A DNA stretch of 64,000 bases, from the NCBI GenBank assembly GCA_902790595.1, contig CADASL010000003.1, forward strand, positions 273,013 through 337,012. The letters are read 5' to 3'. A model generated the notes under the pieces. The model was not told the origin of the DNA and ran no database searches. It was given only the letters and a program-made list of their open reading frames with translations. This stretch comes from an uncultured Bacteroidales bacterium (GTDB lineage: Bacteria > Bacteroidota > Bacteroidia > Bacteroidales > SZUA-534). This document shows, in pieces, positions 37,545 through 47,050 of this stretch. Both the position numbers and the translations under genes were made by a program. Within the stretch, counting starts at the first letter, position 1; each line of letters begins with the position of its first letter.

Positions 37545-39010
37545 AAAAGTTTCTTTATGTTTTTCCGCTCAAAGTAATATAAAATGCCAATATATGACAG
37601 CATAAACAATGTACTAACTGAAAGTGACGCCACAGTATTGCTCAAACTGAAACAATTTCGGCCGCAAAGAACTAAAATGGCTAGCGCAATGTAGCAAAGA
37701 ATCTTGCCAACGCTATAGCGAACAGGATAAACCTTGTGACCCCAAATGTACGACACCACAACCATCGCAAAATAGCAGGCAATGGTTGCCCAGGCAGCAC
37801 CCCAATAGCCAATTCGCGGAATGAGTAAAACATTCATTACAAGCGTTATAATCATTCCAATGACCGAAATCACGGCGCCGCAGTAGGTTTTATTGTTGAT
37901 TTTGTACCAAACCGAAAGGTTGTAGTAAATTCCAAGGAACATATTGGCCAGAAGAACAACAGGAACAATATCCAATCCTTCGTGGAACTCGCTGCCAATG
38001 AAGTATTTAAATATATCGATATACATTGTGACCATCAGGAAAATCAACAGACAGAAAATGACGAAATAGTCCATCACAACGCTATACGATTCTTTTGCGT
38101 CTTTTGCGAGCGATTTTTTGAAGAAGAAAGGTTCAGCCGCATAGTTGAACATCTGAATGAAAATGGTCATCAGAACGGCAATTTTGTAGTTGGCCGCATA
38201 AATTCCAACTTGTTCTTCGGCAACCAAGCTGCCATCCGACAGATATTTCAAGAAAATCTTGTCCGACACTTCGTTGATAACGCCCGCAATGCCAATCACA
38301 ATCAACGGCCAGGTGTAATTGAGCATTGTCAGATATTTGCGCAGCGAAATATTGAACCTGAAAGAGCGGTATTCGGGCAGAACAAGCAAGAACGTTACCG
38401 TGGACGCCACCATATTGCTAATGAAGGCGTAACCAATATTTATATCAGGATTATAGAATGACGCAAGCAACTCATTTTCAGAGTCGCGGCAAACCACAAA
38501 GAAGAAAATGTTGAGCAGAATGTTGACCGAGACGTTTATCAGTTTTATAATCGAAAACTTCAACGCACGGTTTTGATTACGCATTCGTGCAAATGGAATC
38601 GACGTAATTACATCGAAGAAAATAATGAAAGCAAAGCATACAATATAATTCACATTTTGCTCATACCTAATAAGTTCGGCAATATCCTGCTTGAAAATCA
38701 GAGCAATGAGCAGAAAAACAGTTGCAAAAACCGACGTGCTGAAAACTGCGTGTTTGAAAGTGTTCGGCTCTTCCTTCTTATCGACGCTGTATCGGAAATA
38801 GGTTGTTTCCATTCCGTGAATGAGCAGCACCAGCAGCAGCGACGAATAGGCGTAGAGCTCGGAAACAGTTCCGTACTGCGCTTTAGTGAAAATGCGAGTA
38901 TAGAAAGGCGTCAGCAGCAAGTAATTCATCAGCCGCGGCACAATGGTACCCAAGCCGTAAATCATCGTCTGTCCGGCCAGACCTTTGAAAAAATTGCTGA
39001 AGAAACCCAT
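37535..39010 (-). CDS. Polysaccharide flippase, Wzx/MATE-like
   Basis: The ATG at 39010 ([14 protein letters not shown]) is preferred over an in-frame TTG four codons upstream. The 491-residue protein has about 12-14 hydrophobic helices. Its N-terminus, [21 protein letters not shown], is typical of oligosaccharide flippases of the polysaccharide biosynthesis family, which move lipid-linked sugars across the inner membrane. No glycosyltransferases lie next to it, so it may serve a general envelope lipid. It is the first gene of the nine-gene operon. Confidence 0.85.
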   Translation of the reverse strand: MGFFSNFFKGLAGQTMIYGLGTIVPRLMNYLLLTPFYTRIFTKAQYGTVSELYAYSSLLLVLLIHGMETTYFRYSVDKKEEPNTFKHAVFSTSVFATVFLLIALIFKQDIAELIRYEQNVNYIVCFAFIIFFDVITSIPFARMRNQNRALKFSIIKLINVSVNILLNIFFFVVCRDSENELLASFYNPDINIGYAFISNMVASTVTFLLVLPEYRSFRFNISLRKYLTMLNYTWPLIVIGIAGVINEVSDKIFLKYLSDGSLVAEEQVGIYAANYKIAVLMTIFIQMFNYAAEPFFFKKSLAKDAKESYSVVMDYFVIFCLLIFLMVTMYIDIFKYFIGSEFHEGLDIVPVVLLANMFLGIYYNLSVWYKINNKTYCGAVISVIGMIITLVMNVLLIPRIGYWGAAWATIACYFAMVVVSYIWGHKVYPVRYSVGKILCYIALAILVLCGRNCFSLSNTVASLSVSTLFMLSYIGILYYFERKNIKKLLCV

Positions 39011-39064
39011 CTTACAAATCAAGCATTACATTTTTAACGGTTGTGAATTAAAACAAGTGAAGAA

Positions 39065-39078
39065 CTTTCGGCCGAAAG
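39065..39078. promoter_or_regulatory. 14-bp perfect palindrome in the operon leader
   Basis: CTTTCGGCCGAAAG reads the same on both strands. It lies between the -7 box at 39115-39122 and the flippase start, so it could be an operator or a leader hairpin of the nine-gene operon. Confidence 0.35.
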
Positions 39079-39114
39079 ATTTTCGCTGAATAGCTCAAAC
39101 CGATATTTTTTGGA

Positions 39115-39122
39115 CAAAAGTA
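39115..39122 (-). promoter_or_regulatory. -7 box of the nine-gene operon
   Basis: The minus strand reads TACTTTTG, fitting TAnnTTTG, about 105 bases before the flippase ATG. No -33 element is seen. Confidence 0.35.
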
Positions 39123-39826
39123 AAAAAAGAACATACCATATAAAGAGGCAGCTGATTAAAATTTCGAATTTTGAACCCATTCAAGAGCTGTCATATAATT
39201 TATATATTTTTCTTTTTTTATTTTTTTTATTGTTGATGTTATTATGGCGGTGAAAACGTTTAAAACAATGCAATGAAAAATTTGGTTGTTACGAAAAAAG
39301 TATTTTAAGAGTGTTTATTTAACATAAGATTAAAAAATCGAAGTTTTAAAAATCAGTTGGTTAAGCACCTTTATCAACATTTTGTTTAAAACTCAACAGT
39401 TACTTAAACCGCCATTAGTATGAACAGTTGAAAAGCGAATACAGCTGTTGATTTTTAAAAGTGAGAATTGAAAAAATCCGGTTGGAAATTTCAATTCATT
39501 TTATAAGCCGACCCCAAATAAAAAATGCAAGAAAAAATGATTGATTTTTATAAACACTGAGCCAAAAATCTTATTAACAATTTAACATAAAAATAAAGTG
39601 CTGTAAATCAAAAAACGATTTTAAAGTATCAGATTAGATTGAAAAACTGAAAAAACTGACGGACAATCCGTTATTATACGCACATCCAAATTAAATGGTT
39701 ATTAACATCTGCAAACAGGCGTATATTTATTCATAATCTATAGTGCAACTAAAATATGAATTCTCTGAAAACCACTCCGTTAGTCAAAAACACCATTATT
39801 TTTAATAAGTGTAATGTAAAATGTTT

Positions 39827-39834
39827 TAATTTTG
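39827..39834 (+). promoter_or_regulatory. -7 box of the exported CHAT locus
   Basis: TAATTTTG is a perfect TAnnTTTG, 65 bases before the ATG at 39900. A -33 element is not evident. Confidence 0.4.
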
Positions 39835-39899
39835 TGAGAAATGTAAATTAATGTAATATAGTAAATATTTGATTTATATTGATTTAAATTGTTACGACT

Positions 39900-40661
39900 A
39901 TGAAAACAAAAAATTTAGGAACTAAATTTATGGCAGCATCATTAGTGCTGTTGCCATTCGTCTCCAATGCTCAGAACGACATTAATTATAAGGTGGTTAA
40001 AGTACAGGGAGAGATACAGAGAATCAAAACCGGCAATATGCTTTCGATAGGAGAGGATGTTGTCAGCAACGAGAACTTCGATTTTAAAACCAACTACTCG
40101 CGCGCGGTGGTTGTAAACAAAGAAAAAGGCTGCGTGATTTTGAGCGCAAAGAACGATAACGAAGGTTCGCAATTTCTGCCCTCGCCTAACAATATGAGTG
40201 TGAGAGCCGCGCTGCCAACCCAGCCGTCGGAAGTGATTGAATACTACAACGGCGAAATTTTCATTTCAGGTTACGACAGCCTTAAAATCGACGGCAGCAA
40301 ACTGCTGATTAATAACGACAGCTACTTTACTGTAAGTTATTCGGTTGATGGTAACGAGGTGTCTGAAAAACTTGATTATAAGAACAATAAACTTGTTTTG
40401 CCATCAAAACTCATCGAAAACAAACCAGAAAAGGTTGTTTTGAGTTACAATGACGAGTTTGGTGAAAACGGCAAAACCGAATTCACCCCGGTTTACGCCG
40501 ATGTGAATGTGCTTAAAGGCGAGCTTGATGTTATTTTTTCAACGTTAACCGGAAATCGCGATGAGAAAGTAACTGCTTCGGCCACATTCATCAACGACTT
40601 TTACGGCAAAACCAGCCAGGAAGCCGTTGACGCCTGGATTAAGAAAAATATGGAAAACTAA
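39900..40661 (+). CDS. Exported hypothetical protein leading the CHAT locus
   Basis: This 253-residue protein has a signal peptide (MAASLVLLPFVSNAQ). The remainder is beta-rich. Its N-terminal YKVVKVQGEIQRIKTGNMLSIGE resembles FecR-like or SH3-like strands, and the C-terminus is helical (QEAVDAWIKKNMEN). No catalytic motif is visible and I do not recognise a family. It precedes the CHAT gene by 68 bases, with a strong terminator in the gap, so it should be expressed more than the downstream genes. Secretion to the periplasm or beyond is likely. Confidence 0.7.
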   Translation: MKTKNLGTKFMAASLVLLPFVSNAQNDINYKVVKVQGEIQRIKTGNMLSIGEDVVSNENFDFKTNYSRAVVVNKEKGCVILSAKNDNEGSQFLPSPNNMSVRAALPTQPSEVIEYYNGEIFISGYDSLKIDGSKLLINNDSYFTVSYSVDGNEVSEKLDYKNNKLVLPSKLIENKPEKVVLSYNDEFGENGKTEFTPVYADVNVLKGELDVIFSTLTGNRDEKVTASATFINDFYGKTSQEAVDAWIKKNMEN

Positions 40662-40680
40662 TTGAATTTTAACTTTTAAG

Positions 40681-40716
40681 ATGCCCGATTGTTTGATGCA
40701 GCCGGGCATTTTTTTT
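40681..40716 (+). terminator. Terminator between the small exported gene and the CHAT gene
   Basis: The stem ATGCCCG/CGGGCAT (40681-40687 and 40703-40709) is followed by seven T. It lies only 14 bases before the CHAT start codon, so it may act as a partial terminator that sets the ratio of the two products. Confidence 0.75.
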
Positions 40717-40729
40717 AAAAACACCTATA

Positions 40730-43700
40730 ATGAAAAAGATAATTTATACTCTGCTATTTTCTGCCATAACAGTTGTTGCGCTTGGCCAGGATTGTAATGT
40801 GAATGAGGCAATTAAAAATTTCACTGCGGCGCAGGAGGCCGGAGAGGAGGAGTCAGCGGAGTTGTTTGAAAAAGCCGCGCAAGAATTTAAATGCAGCAAG
40901 CAGTATGAGAATTATCTTATTTCAGCTTATCAGGCCGGAGTTGCTTATTTCAATATCGATAATTTTTCGAAAGCAAAGTTCATTCTTGAGCAAAGCATTT
41001 CCGACACATACGGCATAACCGACTCAACTTCAGAAGTTTATATGCTTATATATCATGCTCTTGGCGAAGCATATTATACCATTGGAGAACCCGGCAACGC
41101 TGTGAATTATTACAAAAAAGCCATCAATATTCTTGGTAACGATGATTCGGAAGAGCTGGCTGTGTGCCTGTTCAATATCGGAAATTCGTATGAGATGCTT
41201 GCGCTTCATAATGAGGCAGTTGCGAGCCATCGAAAATCAATTGAAATGAAAGAGCGACTTGAAATTGCCGACAGTAGCGACTATTATCAGGCTTACTCTG
41301 CTCTGGGCGACATTTACCAGACAATCGGGCGGCAAGATTCATCGGATTATTATTTTCAGGCGGCGGGAAAATTCCTCGATATAAGCAATTCAGAATCACT
41401 GGCTTACATTAAATTCAAAGAGGCGCAGAAATACTATGATGAAAAAGACACCAAGGCTGCGGAGTCGCTTTTTGAGGAGGTCAAGAACATTTGTGAGGTA
41501 TCGAGTTTGAAGAAAGAGATTTACACAAGTTCGTGCCTTTATCTGGCTTTGATAAACGAAGCTGATGAAAACACCAAAAAAGCTGAAACACTGCTTGTTA
41601 AAGCGCTTGAAAACCAAACAGAGAAAAATGATTTGTATTACAACATTTTGCTGGCTTACGGACGTATTGAAAAAGCTGATAATCAGCAAAAAGCGTTCAA
41701 AAAACTCGATGAGGTGGTCAGAGAGTCAAAGAACACCGAGCTTGAAAATTTGGCCCGCATTGAGATTGGTAAAATGTATGAGCAAATCGATGTTCCGCAA
41801 GCGAAAATCTATTATAGTCACATACTTAGCACTGCCGACAGCGTGAAGCAGGCAATCATTTACGCGCAGGCAGTTTGCGGAATGGCGGCCATCAGCTCGA
41901 CTGAAGGAAACGGCGAAAAGGCTGTGAAAGAATTATTGAGGGCGCAGCGAATTTTGAATGGGCAGGACAAGGAGTTTGAGGCAAACATCTACGAACAAAT
42001 TGGAAACGAATATTTTAAGTTGGGAAACAACGATAAAGCCATCATAAATTACCGCCAGGCGTTTAGTATTTTGTCGAAACAATTTGGAAATGAGAGTCTT
42101 AAAGCGTTGTCGGCAGAAGAGAATCTGGCTAATGTTTATATGAGTGCCGAGCAGTTCGACAAAGCATCCGAGATTTATCAACACAGCCTGACGGAGAAGG
42201 CAAAAGCAAAAGGTGAAAACAATCCGCAACTAATTGATTTATATAGCAATTATGCAAACGCTCTCTACAATCAGAACAAGTACGATGAGGCTGGAAAAAT
42301 CTATGACCGCTGCTTGCAAATTATTGAAAAAGAGAGAATAAAAGACACTGAACTTGACGTTTTCTATAACAATTACGGACTGTTCTGCAAAGCAAGCGGT
42401 GACTATAAGGTTGCGCTTAAATCCACTGAATATTCACTCAACGCAAAACGCCAAAAATACGGTGAGCAAAACATTAAATATGCCAACACACTCAACAACT
42501 TAGGCACCATTTACGACAGGCTTGGAAACTTCAGTAAATCAGCCGAATGTTATGAAAAAGCCGAGCAGATTGTCCGAGCAGTTGAATCGGAAACTTCAGC
42601 GGCGATGAGCGATGTTTACATTAACAAGGGAAATCTCTATAACCGTCTGGGACAAAATGAGTTGGCACTGACTTACTACAACAAGGCGCTTGAGATTAAA
42701 GAAAAGCACAATCCTGCAGACAAAAAGTTGGCATCAATATATAATAATGTCGGAACGGTGTATCAAAACGTTGAGGATTACCGACTTGCACAATATTTTT
42801 TCAAAAAATCGCTCGATTTAACCAAAAAGTATTTGGGAGAAAATTCGCAAGAGGTTGCCGAGTCGTACAACAACCTTGGAAACGTGATGCTGAAAACAGG
42901 CAAAAAACGCGAAGCAATCAGCAACTATCTGAAAGCGAGCGGAATATATAAAAGCATACCTGGCATAAATCAAGTGCTGATTGGCAACACAAACAACAAT
43001 ATCGCAACCGTCTATCAGCAGGAGAACCAGCTCGATTCAGCTTTGATATACTATCAGCAGTCGGCCGATTTGTACCAAAAGGTGTTCGGAGGCAAGCACC
43101 CTTATTTGGCATTGATTTACAACAACATCGGCAACATCGAGGTTAAACTTGAAAATTTCGAGGACGCAATGCGGCATTTTAATTTGGCGATTGAGTCGAA
43201 CCACGATAGTTTCAATTCTAAAACCGATTCATTGCCCAATAAATCAGGCTATTACGACCAAAACATATTTGTGAATTCAATCTTGTCAAGGGCGGCCGCA
43301 TTAGCCGGAATGTATAACAAATCGCAGAATTTCAACGATTTGGAATTTGCCTTCAAACACTACATTTATTGCGACGGAATAATAGCTGATATGCGTCGTT
43401 CGGCGCTGACCAAAACCGATAAGCTTGAACTTGGCAAAATTGCATCGAAATGCTACGAGGGAGCATTGGAACTCTGCACGCAGATATTGGCTTTCGACTT
43501 GAAAGAAAAACAGCGCCAATATTATGAGGAACAGGCATTTGCGTTTGTCGAGAAAGGTAAATCGAACTCGTTGCTTGAGTCGATGGCCGGGCAGGACGCA
43601 ATGGAGCTTGCCAACATTCCCGAAGAACTGAAACAGAAGGAAAACCAGCTTTCGGCTGATGTGCTCTATTATGAAAAAATGCTTGCCGAAAAACCCAAAA

Positions 43701-44980
43701 ACGCCACTCAAGTGCGCGACAGTCTGCTTGCGGCTAACAAGAAACATAGCGCGTTCATCAAGAAATTGGAAACCGAATTTCCTGAGTATCATCAACTTAA
43801 ATATGCCGATAACACGGTTGGTTTGCGAGAACTGCAACAGAAACTGGCAGCGGGAACGCAGTTGAGGTTGTATGTTTTAGGTGACGATGCCGTTTTCACT
43901 ATTTGTGTGACTGATAACAAGTTTGGAGTTTCGGTCAAGAAAGTGTCGAAAAACCTTGCCGACTCGGTGAAAATGTATCGTAACTCAATGATTAACACAT
44001 CGCAAAACGCGGTGGTGGAATTTGGAAAACTGTCGCGGCGGCTCTTCAACATCCTGTTTAGCGACGCCATTCCCGACGACGTTAAGCGTCTGGTGATTGT
44101 GCCCGACGGCGCGCTCAACCAGATTCCGTACGAGAGTCTGCTCACAGATGAAATCAAAGGCTCAATTTACAACTACACCGACTATGCTTTTCTGATTAAG
44201 AAATACCCTGTGAGCTACGCCTATTCGGCAACGCTCTACTACCGCGACATCACGCGCAACAGGGAGAACGGAACTGATGGCTGGTTCGGTCTTGCGCCGA
44301 TATTCACACAAGGCAAATTTCCGGGAGTGGAGCTCGACACGCGCCTGAAAAAACAGGAGCGTCCGATTTCGAATCTGAATGTCGTTATCAACACAAAGTT
44401 GGAGCCGCTGGCATCGTCGGAAGCCGAGGTGCGGAACATTTTCGGAATGTTTGCAAAAGCGGGACAACCGGCCAAAGCGTGTATGTGGGGCGCGGCTAAC
44501 CGCCAGAATTTCAGCAGCGATTCAATTGCAAAATACCGCTACATCCACCTTGCCACGCACGGTTTTGTTAATTCTGAAAAACCCGAGCTTTCGGGTGTGC
44601 AACTGAGCCATCTGCAAGGCGACAGCCAGGAGGGTGTTCTTTATTCGAACGATGTTTACGGACTGAAACTCAACTGTGACCTTTTGGTGCTATCTGCTTG
44701 TGAGACAGGACTTGGAAAGATTATGAAAGGCGAGGGAATTGTTGGTTTGTCGCGGGCGTTCATCTATGCCGGAAGCAAGAATCTGCTGGTTTCGCTATGG
44801 AAAGTTTCTGACAATTCAACCTCGCAGATGATGGTGGAATTTTACAAGCAGCTGCTTTCGAAAGAAAAAACCGAACTTAATTATGCCGAGATATTGCAAA
44901 AAGCAAAACTGATGCTCATATTGGGCAAAGATTATTCGCGGCCTTACTATTGGGCGCCGTTTATTTTGATTGGTGATTAA
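40730..44980 (+). CDS. Exported TPR-CHAT protein (caspase-fold protease candidate)
   Basis: This 1416-residue protein has a signal peptide (IIYTLLFSAITVVALGQ). About 20 or more tetratricopeptide repeats occupy residues 30-930, including several 42-residue NLGTIYDRLGNFSKSAECYE-like units. A CHAT domain forms the end (about 1080-1416). The caspase-like dyad is intact: His1277 in LATHGF and Cys1324 in SACETG. CHAT proteases cut protein targets when TPR arms sense a partner, as in the CRISPR-linked TPR-CHAT. This one carries an export signal, so it should act in the periplasm. It stops 13 bases before the OmpA gene. Confidence 0.9.
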   Translation: MKKIIYTLLFSAITVVALGQDCNVNEAIKNFTAAQEAGEEESAELFEKAAQEFKCSKQYENYLISAYQAGVAYFNIDNFSKAKFILEQSISDTYGITDSTSEVYMLIYHALGEAYYTIGEPGNAVNYYKKAINILGNDDSEELAVCLFNIGNSYEMLALHNEAVASHRKSIEMKERLEIADSSDYYQAYSALGDIYQTIGRQDSSDYYFQAAGKFLDISNSESLAYIKFKEAQKYYDEKDTKAAESLFEEVKNICEVSSLKKEIYTSSCLYLALINEADENTKKAETLLVKALENQTEKNDLYYNILLAYGRIEKADNQQKAFKKLDEVVRESKNTELENLARIEIGKMYEQIDVPQAKIYYSHILSTADSVKQAIIYAQAVCGMAAISSTEGNGEKAVKELLRAQRILNGQDKEFEANIYEQIGNEYFKLGNNDKAIINYRQAFSILSKQFGNESLKALSAEENLANVYMSAEQFDKASEIYQHSLTEKAKAKGENNPQLIDLYSNYANALYNQNKYDEAGKIYDRCLQIIEKERIKDTELDVFYNNYGLFCKASGDYKVALKSTEYSLNAKRQKYGEQNIKYANTLNNLGTIYDRLGNFSKSAECYEKAEQIVRAVESETSAAMSDVYINKGNLYNRLGQNELALTYYNKALEIKEKHNPADKKLASIYNNVGTVYQNVEDYRLAQYFFKKSLDLTKKYLGENSQEVAESYNNLGNVMLKTGKKREAISNYLKASGIYKSIPGINQVLIGNTNNNIATVYQQENQLDSALIYYQQSADLYQKVFGGKHPYLALIYNNIGNIEVKLENFEDAMRHFNLAIESNHDSFNSKTDSLPNKSGYYDQNIFVNSILSRAAALAGMYNKSQNFNDLEFAFKHYIYCDGIIADMRRSALTKTDKLELGKIASKCYEGALELCTQILAFDLKEKQRQYYEEQAFAFVEKGKSNSLLESMAGQDAMELANIPEELKQKENQLSADVLYYEKMLAEKPKNATQVRDSLLAANKKHSAFIKKLETEFPEYHQLKYADNTVGLRELQQKLAAGTQLRLYVLGDDAVFTICVTDNKFGVSVKKVSKNLADSVKMYRNSMINTSQNAVVEFGKLSRRLFNILFSDAIPDDVKRLVIVPDGALNQIPYESLLTDEIKGSIYNYTDYAFLIKKYPVSYAYSATLYYRDITRNRENGTDGWFGLAPIFTQGKFPGVELDTRLKKQERPISNLNVVINTKLEPLASSEAEVRNIFGMFAKAGQPAKACMWGAANRQNFSSDSIAKYRYIHLATHGFVNSEKPELSGVQLSHLQGDSQEGVLYSNDVYGLKLNCDLLVLSACETGLGKIMKGEGIVGLSRAFIYAGSKNLLVSLWKVSDNSTSQMMVEFYKQLLSKEKTELNYAEILQKAKLMLILGKDYSRPYYWAPFILIGD

Positions 44981-44993
44981 AAACAGAGTGAAT

Positions 44994-47030
44994 ATGATAT
45001 TTAAAAGGCACATACTGTGCACGTTAGCTGTTTTTTTTGGAGCGGCTGGCGGCTATGCGCAAACCGATATGTTTCCGAATTTCACAGGCTCGGTAACAAA
45101 TGTTGCCATAACCCATACGGGCGACAAAGTGGTCTTTATTGGTGAAAGGGGCGAGGGACGAGCCGTTTTTGAATCGGCAAAAGAAGGAGCAGAATGGGGT
45201 GAGCCGAAAACAATTGTGGCTCTGACCGAAATGCTGACGAAAACAAACAACAGAATAGGCGGATTCTCGTTTAATCACGATGGAACCAAGTTGTTGTTTC
45301 ACGCCAAAATCGACACTTCGTACGATATAATGATTGCCAATTTCGAAGGCGGGGAGTGGGGCGGAATCACCAAATTCGATAAGCCCGTCAACACCAACGA
45401 AGATGAGTTTTCGCCATCGCTGTCGGTCGATAACAACACCATTTTTTTCTTGAGACCTAAGCAGACGCAAAACTCAAAGAATGAGGACGATTGCAAGCAG
45501 ATTTTGAAATACACACGCGGAAACGACGGCAAATGGAACGGGCCAAGTTACCTGCCCCGCATTTTGAACGAAGGTTGCCAGGAAACGCCATTTTTCTGTG
45601 CCGACAAGAAAACGCTGTTTTTTTCGTCGAAACGTGTTGACACCACACCACAAGGCAAGAAACTGCCCGACGACATTTTCAACATCTACTACACACAAAA
45701 CATTTTCGACGAAGGTTGGACGCTGCCGAAATACATTCCGGAGTTGAGTACCGAGTACAACGATTTTTCGCCGCAAATGACCACCGACGGCTCGGTTTTA
45801 ATTAAGAACACAAGTCCGCGCAAGGCGACCAAAAAACAACCGAACAAAACATACGAATACAGTGTTCAGGGCCAGCTGAAACCAAACCCGACAATGCAGC
45901 TTGTAGGCACCATCAAAGATTTGGACAGCGGCAAGCCAGTCAAAGCGCAAATCATTGTGTCTGACCTGATTACGTCGGCCGTTTTGGGAGAATACACAAC
46001 CAACGAAAACGGTCAGTATTCAATCTATCTGAACGAAAACAGCAACTATAAGATTGATTATTTCAAAGACGGATACTCGCACTCGTATCACTACGAGAAA
46101 ACCGACTTTTTCACTGAAAATGTTAAAAAACAGTTCGATACGACAATCTTTTCGAAAATACAATTCGATTTGAATGTGTTCGATGAGGAAATGTATAACC
46201 CATTGTCGCCGAAAATCTCAGTCTTCGACTCAACAACCAACGAGTTGCTGATTGACAGTTTGTTACCGATTGAAAAGGGCAAATACAAAAGCCAGCTTAA
46301 CATCGGTAAAACCTACAAGGTACATATTGATTGTCAGCACTATAACCCACAAGATACCTATTTAAACACCATTGCCGACATTTTCTACAATGAATTTGAG
46401 GAGGATGTAGAGCTGACGCCGGCCAAGACGACGATGATTCTCGACATTAATGCGGGCGAAGAGAGCGACTCGGTGCTGGTTAAAGTGAAGAACCTGAGCC
46501 GCAACGAGACGCGCACCGTGATGGCCAAGCGCGACAAGGACGGCAACCTGATTGTGGAATTGCGCGAGGGCGATAGTTACGAGATTGACGTGGCCAAAAA
46601 GGGATACACCTTCAGCAGCACGAAAGTTGATGTAGGAAAATCGAAAAAAACGCAGAAACTCAACATCAAACTCGACTTGCTGACCAAGGATACAAAGATG
46701 ACTTTCAACAATATAACCTTTGAGGTGAACTCGGCCGAGCTGAACACGGCATCATATACCGAACTGAACCGCATCATTGAATTTCTGACGCTGAACAACA
46801 ATGTGAAAATTGAGCTTTCGGCCCATACCGACGATTTGGGTTCAGATTGGTATAATCTCCGCTTGTCGGAAAAACGCGCGCAAGCCGCCGCAAAATATCT
46901 GATTGACAAAGGAATAAAGAAAGAACAACTGGTTGCGAAAGGCTATGGCGAAACAACGCCGGTGGTGCCGAATACCTCGGATGAAAACCGTGCGCAAAAC
47001 CGTCGGGTTGAGATTAAAATTATTGAGTGA
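44994..47030 (+). CDS. OmpA-family protein with PD40 propeller and carboxypeptidase-regulatory domain
   Basis: I choose the ATG at 44994 (MIFKRHILCTLAVFFG) rather than a TTG eight codons earlier inside the CHAT gene. The 678-residue protein has a signal peptide, a PD40-like propeller (about 30-285; FSFNHDGTKLLFHA, SPSLSVDNNTIFF), one or two carboxypeptidase-regulatory beta-sandwiches (about 300-560), and a C-terminal OmpA domain. The OmpA part binds peptidoglycan through FEVNSAEL, LSAHTDDLGS and NRRVEIKI. The order recalls the type IX component PorE without its TPR part. It would anchor the CHAT locus products to the cell wall. Confidence 0.88.
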   Translation: MIFKRHILCTLAVFFGAAGGYAQTDMFPNFTGSVTNVAITHTGDKVVFIGERGEGRAVFESAKEGAEWGEPKTIVALTEMLTKTNNRIGGFSFNHDGTKLLFHAKIDTSYDIMIANFEGGEWGGITKFDKPVNTNEDEFSPSLSVDNNTIFFLRPKQTQNSKNEDDCKQILKYTRGNDGKWNGPSYLPRILNEGCQETPFFCADKKTLFFSSKRVDTTPQGKKLPDDIFNIYYTQNIFDEGWTLPKYIPELSTEYNDFSPQMTTDGSVLIKNTSPRKATKKQPNKTYEYSVQGQLKPNPTMQLVGTIKDLDSGKPVKAQIIVSDLITSAVLGEYTTNENGQYSIYLNENSNYKIDYFKDGYSHSYHYEKTDFFTENVKKQFDTTIFSKIQFDLNVFDEEMYNPLSPKISVFDSTTNELLIDSLLPIEKGKYKSQLNIGKTYKVHIDCQHYNPQDTYLNTIADIFYNEFEEDVELTPAKTTMILDINAGEESDSVLVKVKNLSRNETRTVMAKRDKDGNLIVELREGDSYEIDVAKKGYTFSSTKVDVGKSKKTQKLNIKLDLLTKDTKMTFNNITFEVNSAELNTASYTELNRIIEFLTLNNNVKIELSAHTDDLGSDWYNLRLSEKRAQAAAKYLIDKGIKKEQLVAKGYGETTPVVPNTSDENRAQNRRVEIKIIE

Positions 47031-47050
47031 AAATTAAAAACCAGACAGCA

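Larger units (their letters stand above)
39011..39899. other. 889-bp AT-rich divergent intergenic region; possible replication-origin candidate
   Basis: There is no credible gene here. It holds a T/A-rich stretch (39191-39240), three direct motifs TTAT[CT]AACA at 39371-39379, 39571-39579 and 39699-39707 that are one or two changes from a DnaA box, a perfect palindrome at 39065-39078, and outward-facing promoter boxes at both ends. Leftward genes lie on its left and rightward genes on its right, as at an origin. dnaA is not in the window, so the origin idea is only a hypothesis. Confidence 0.25.
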
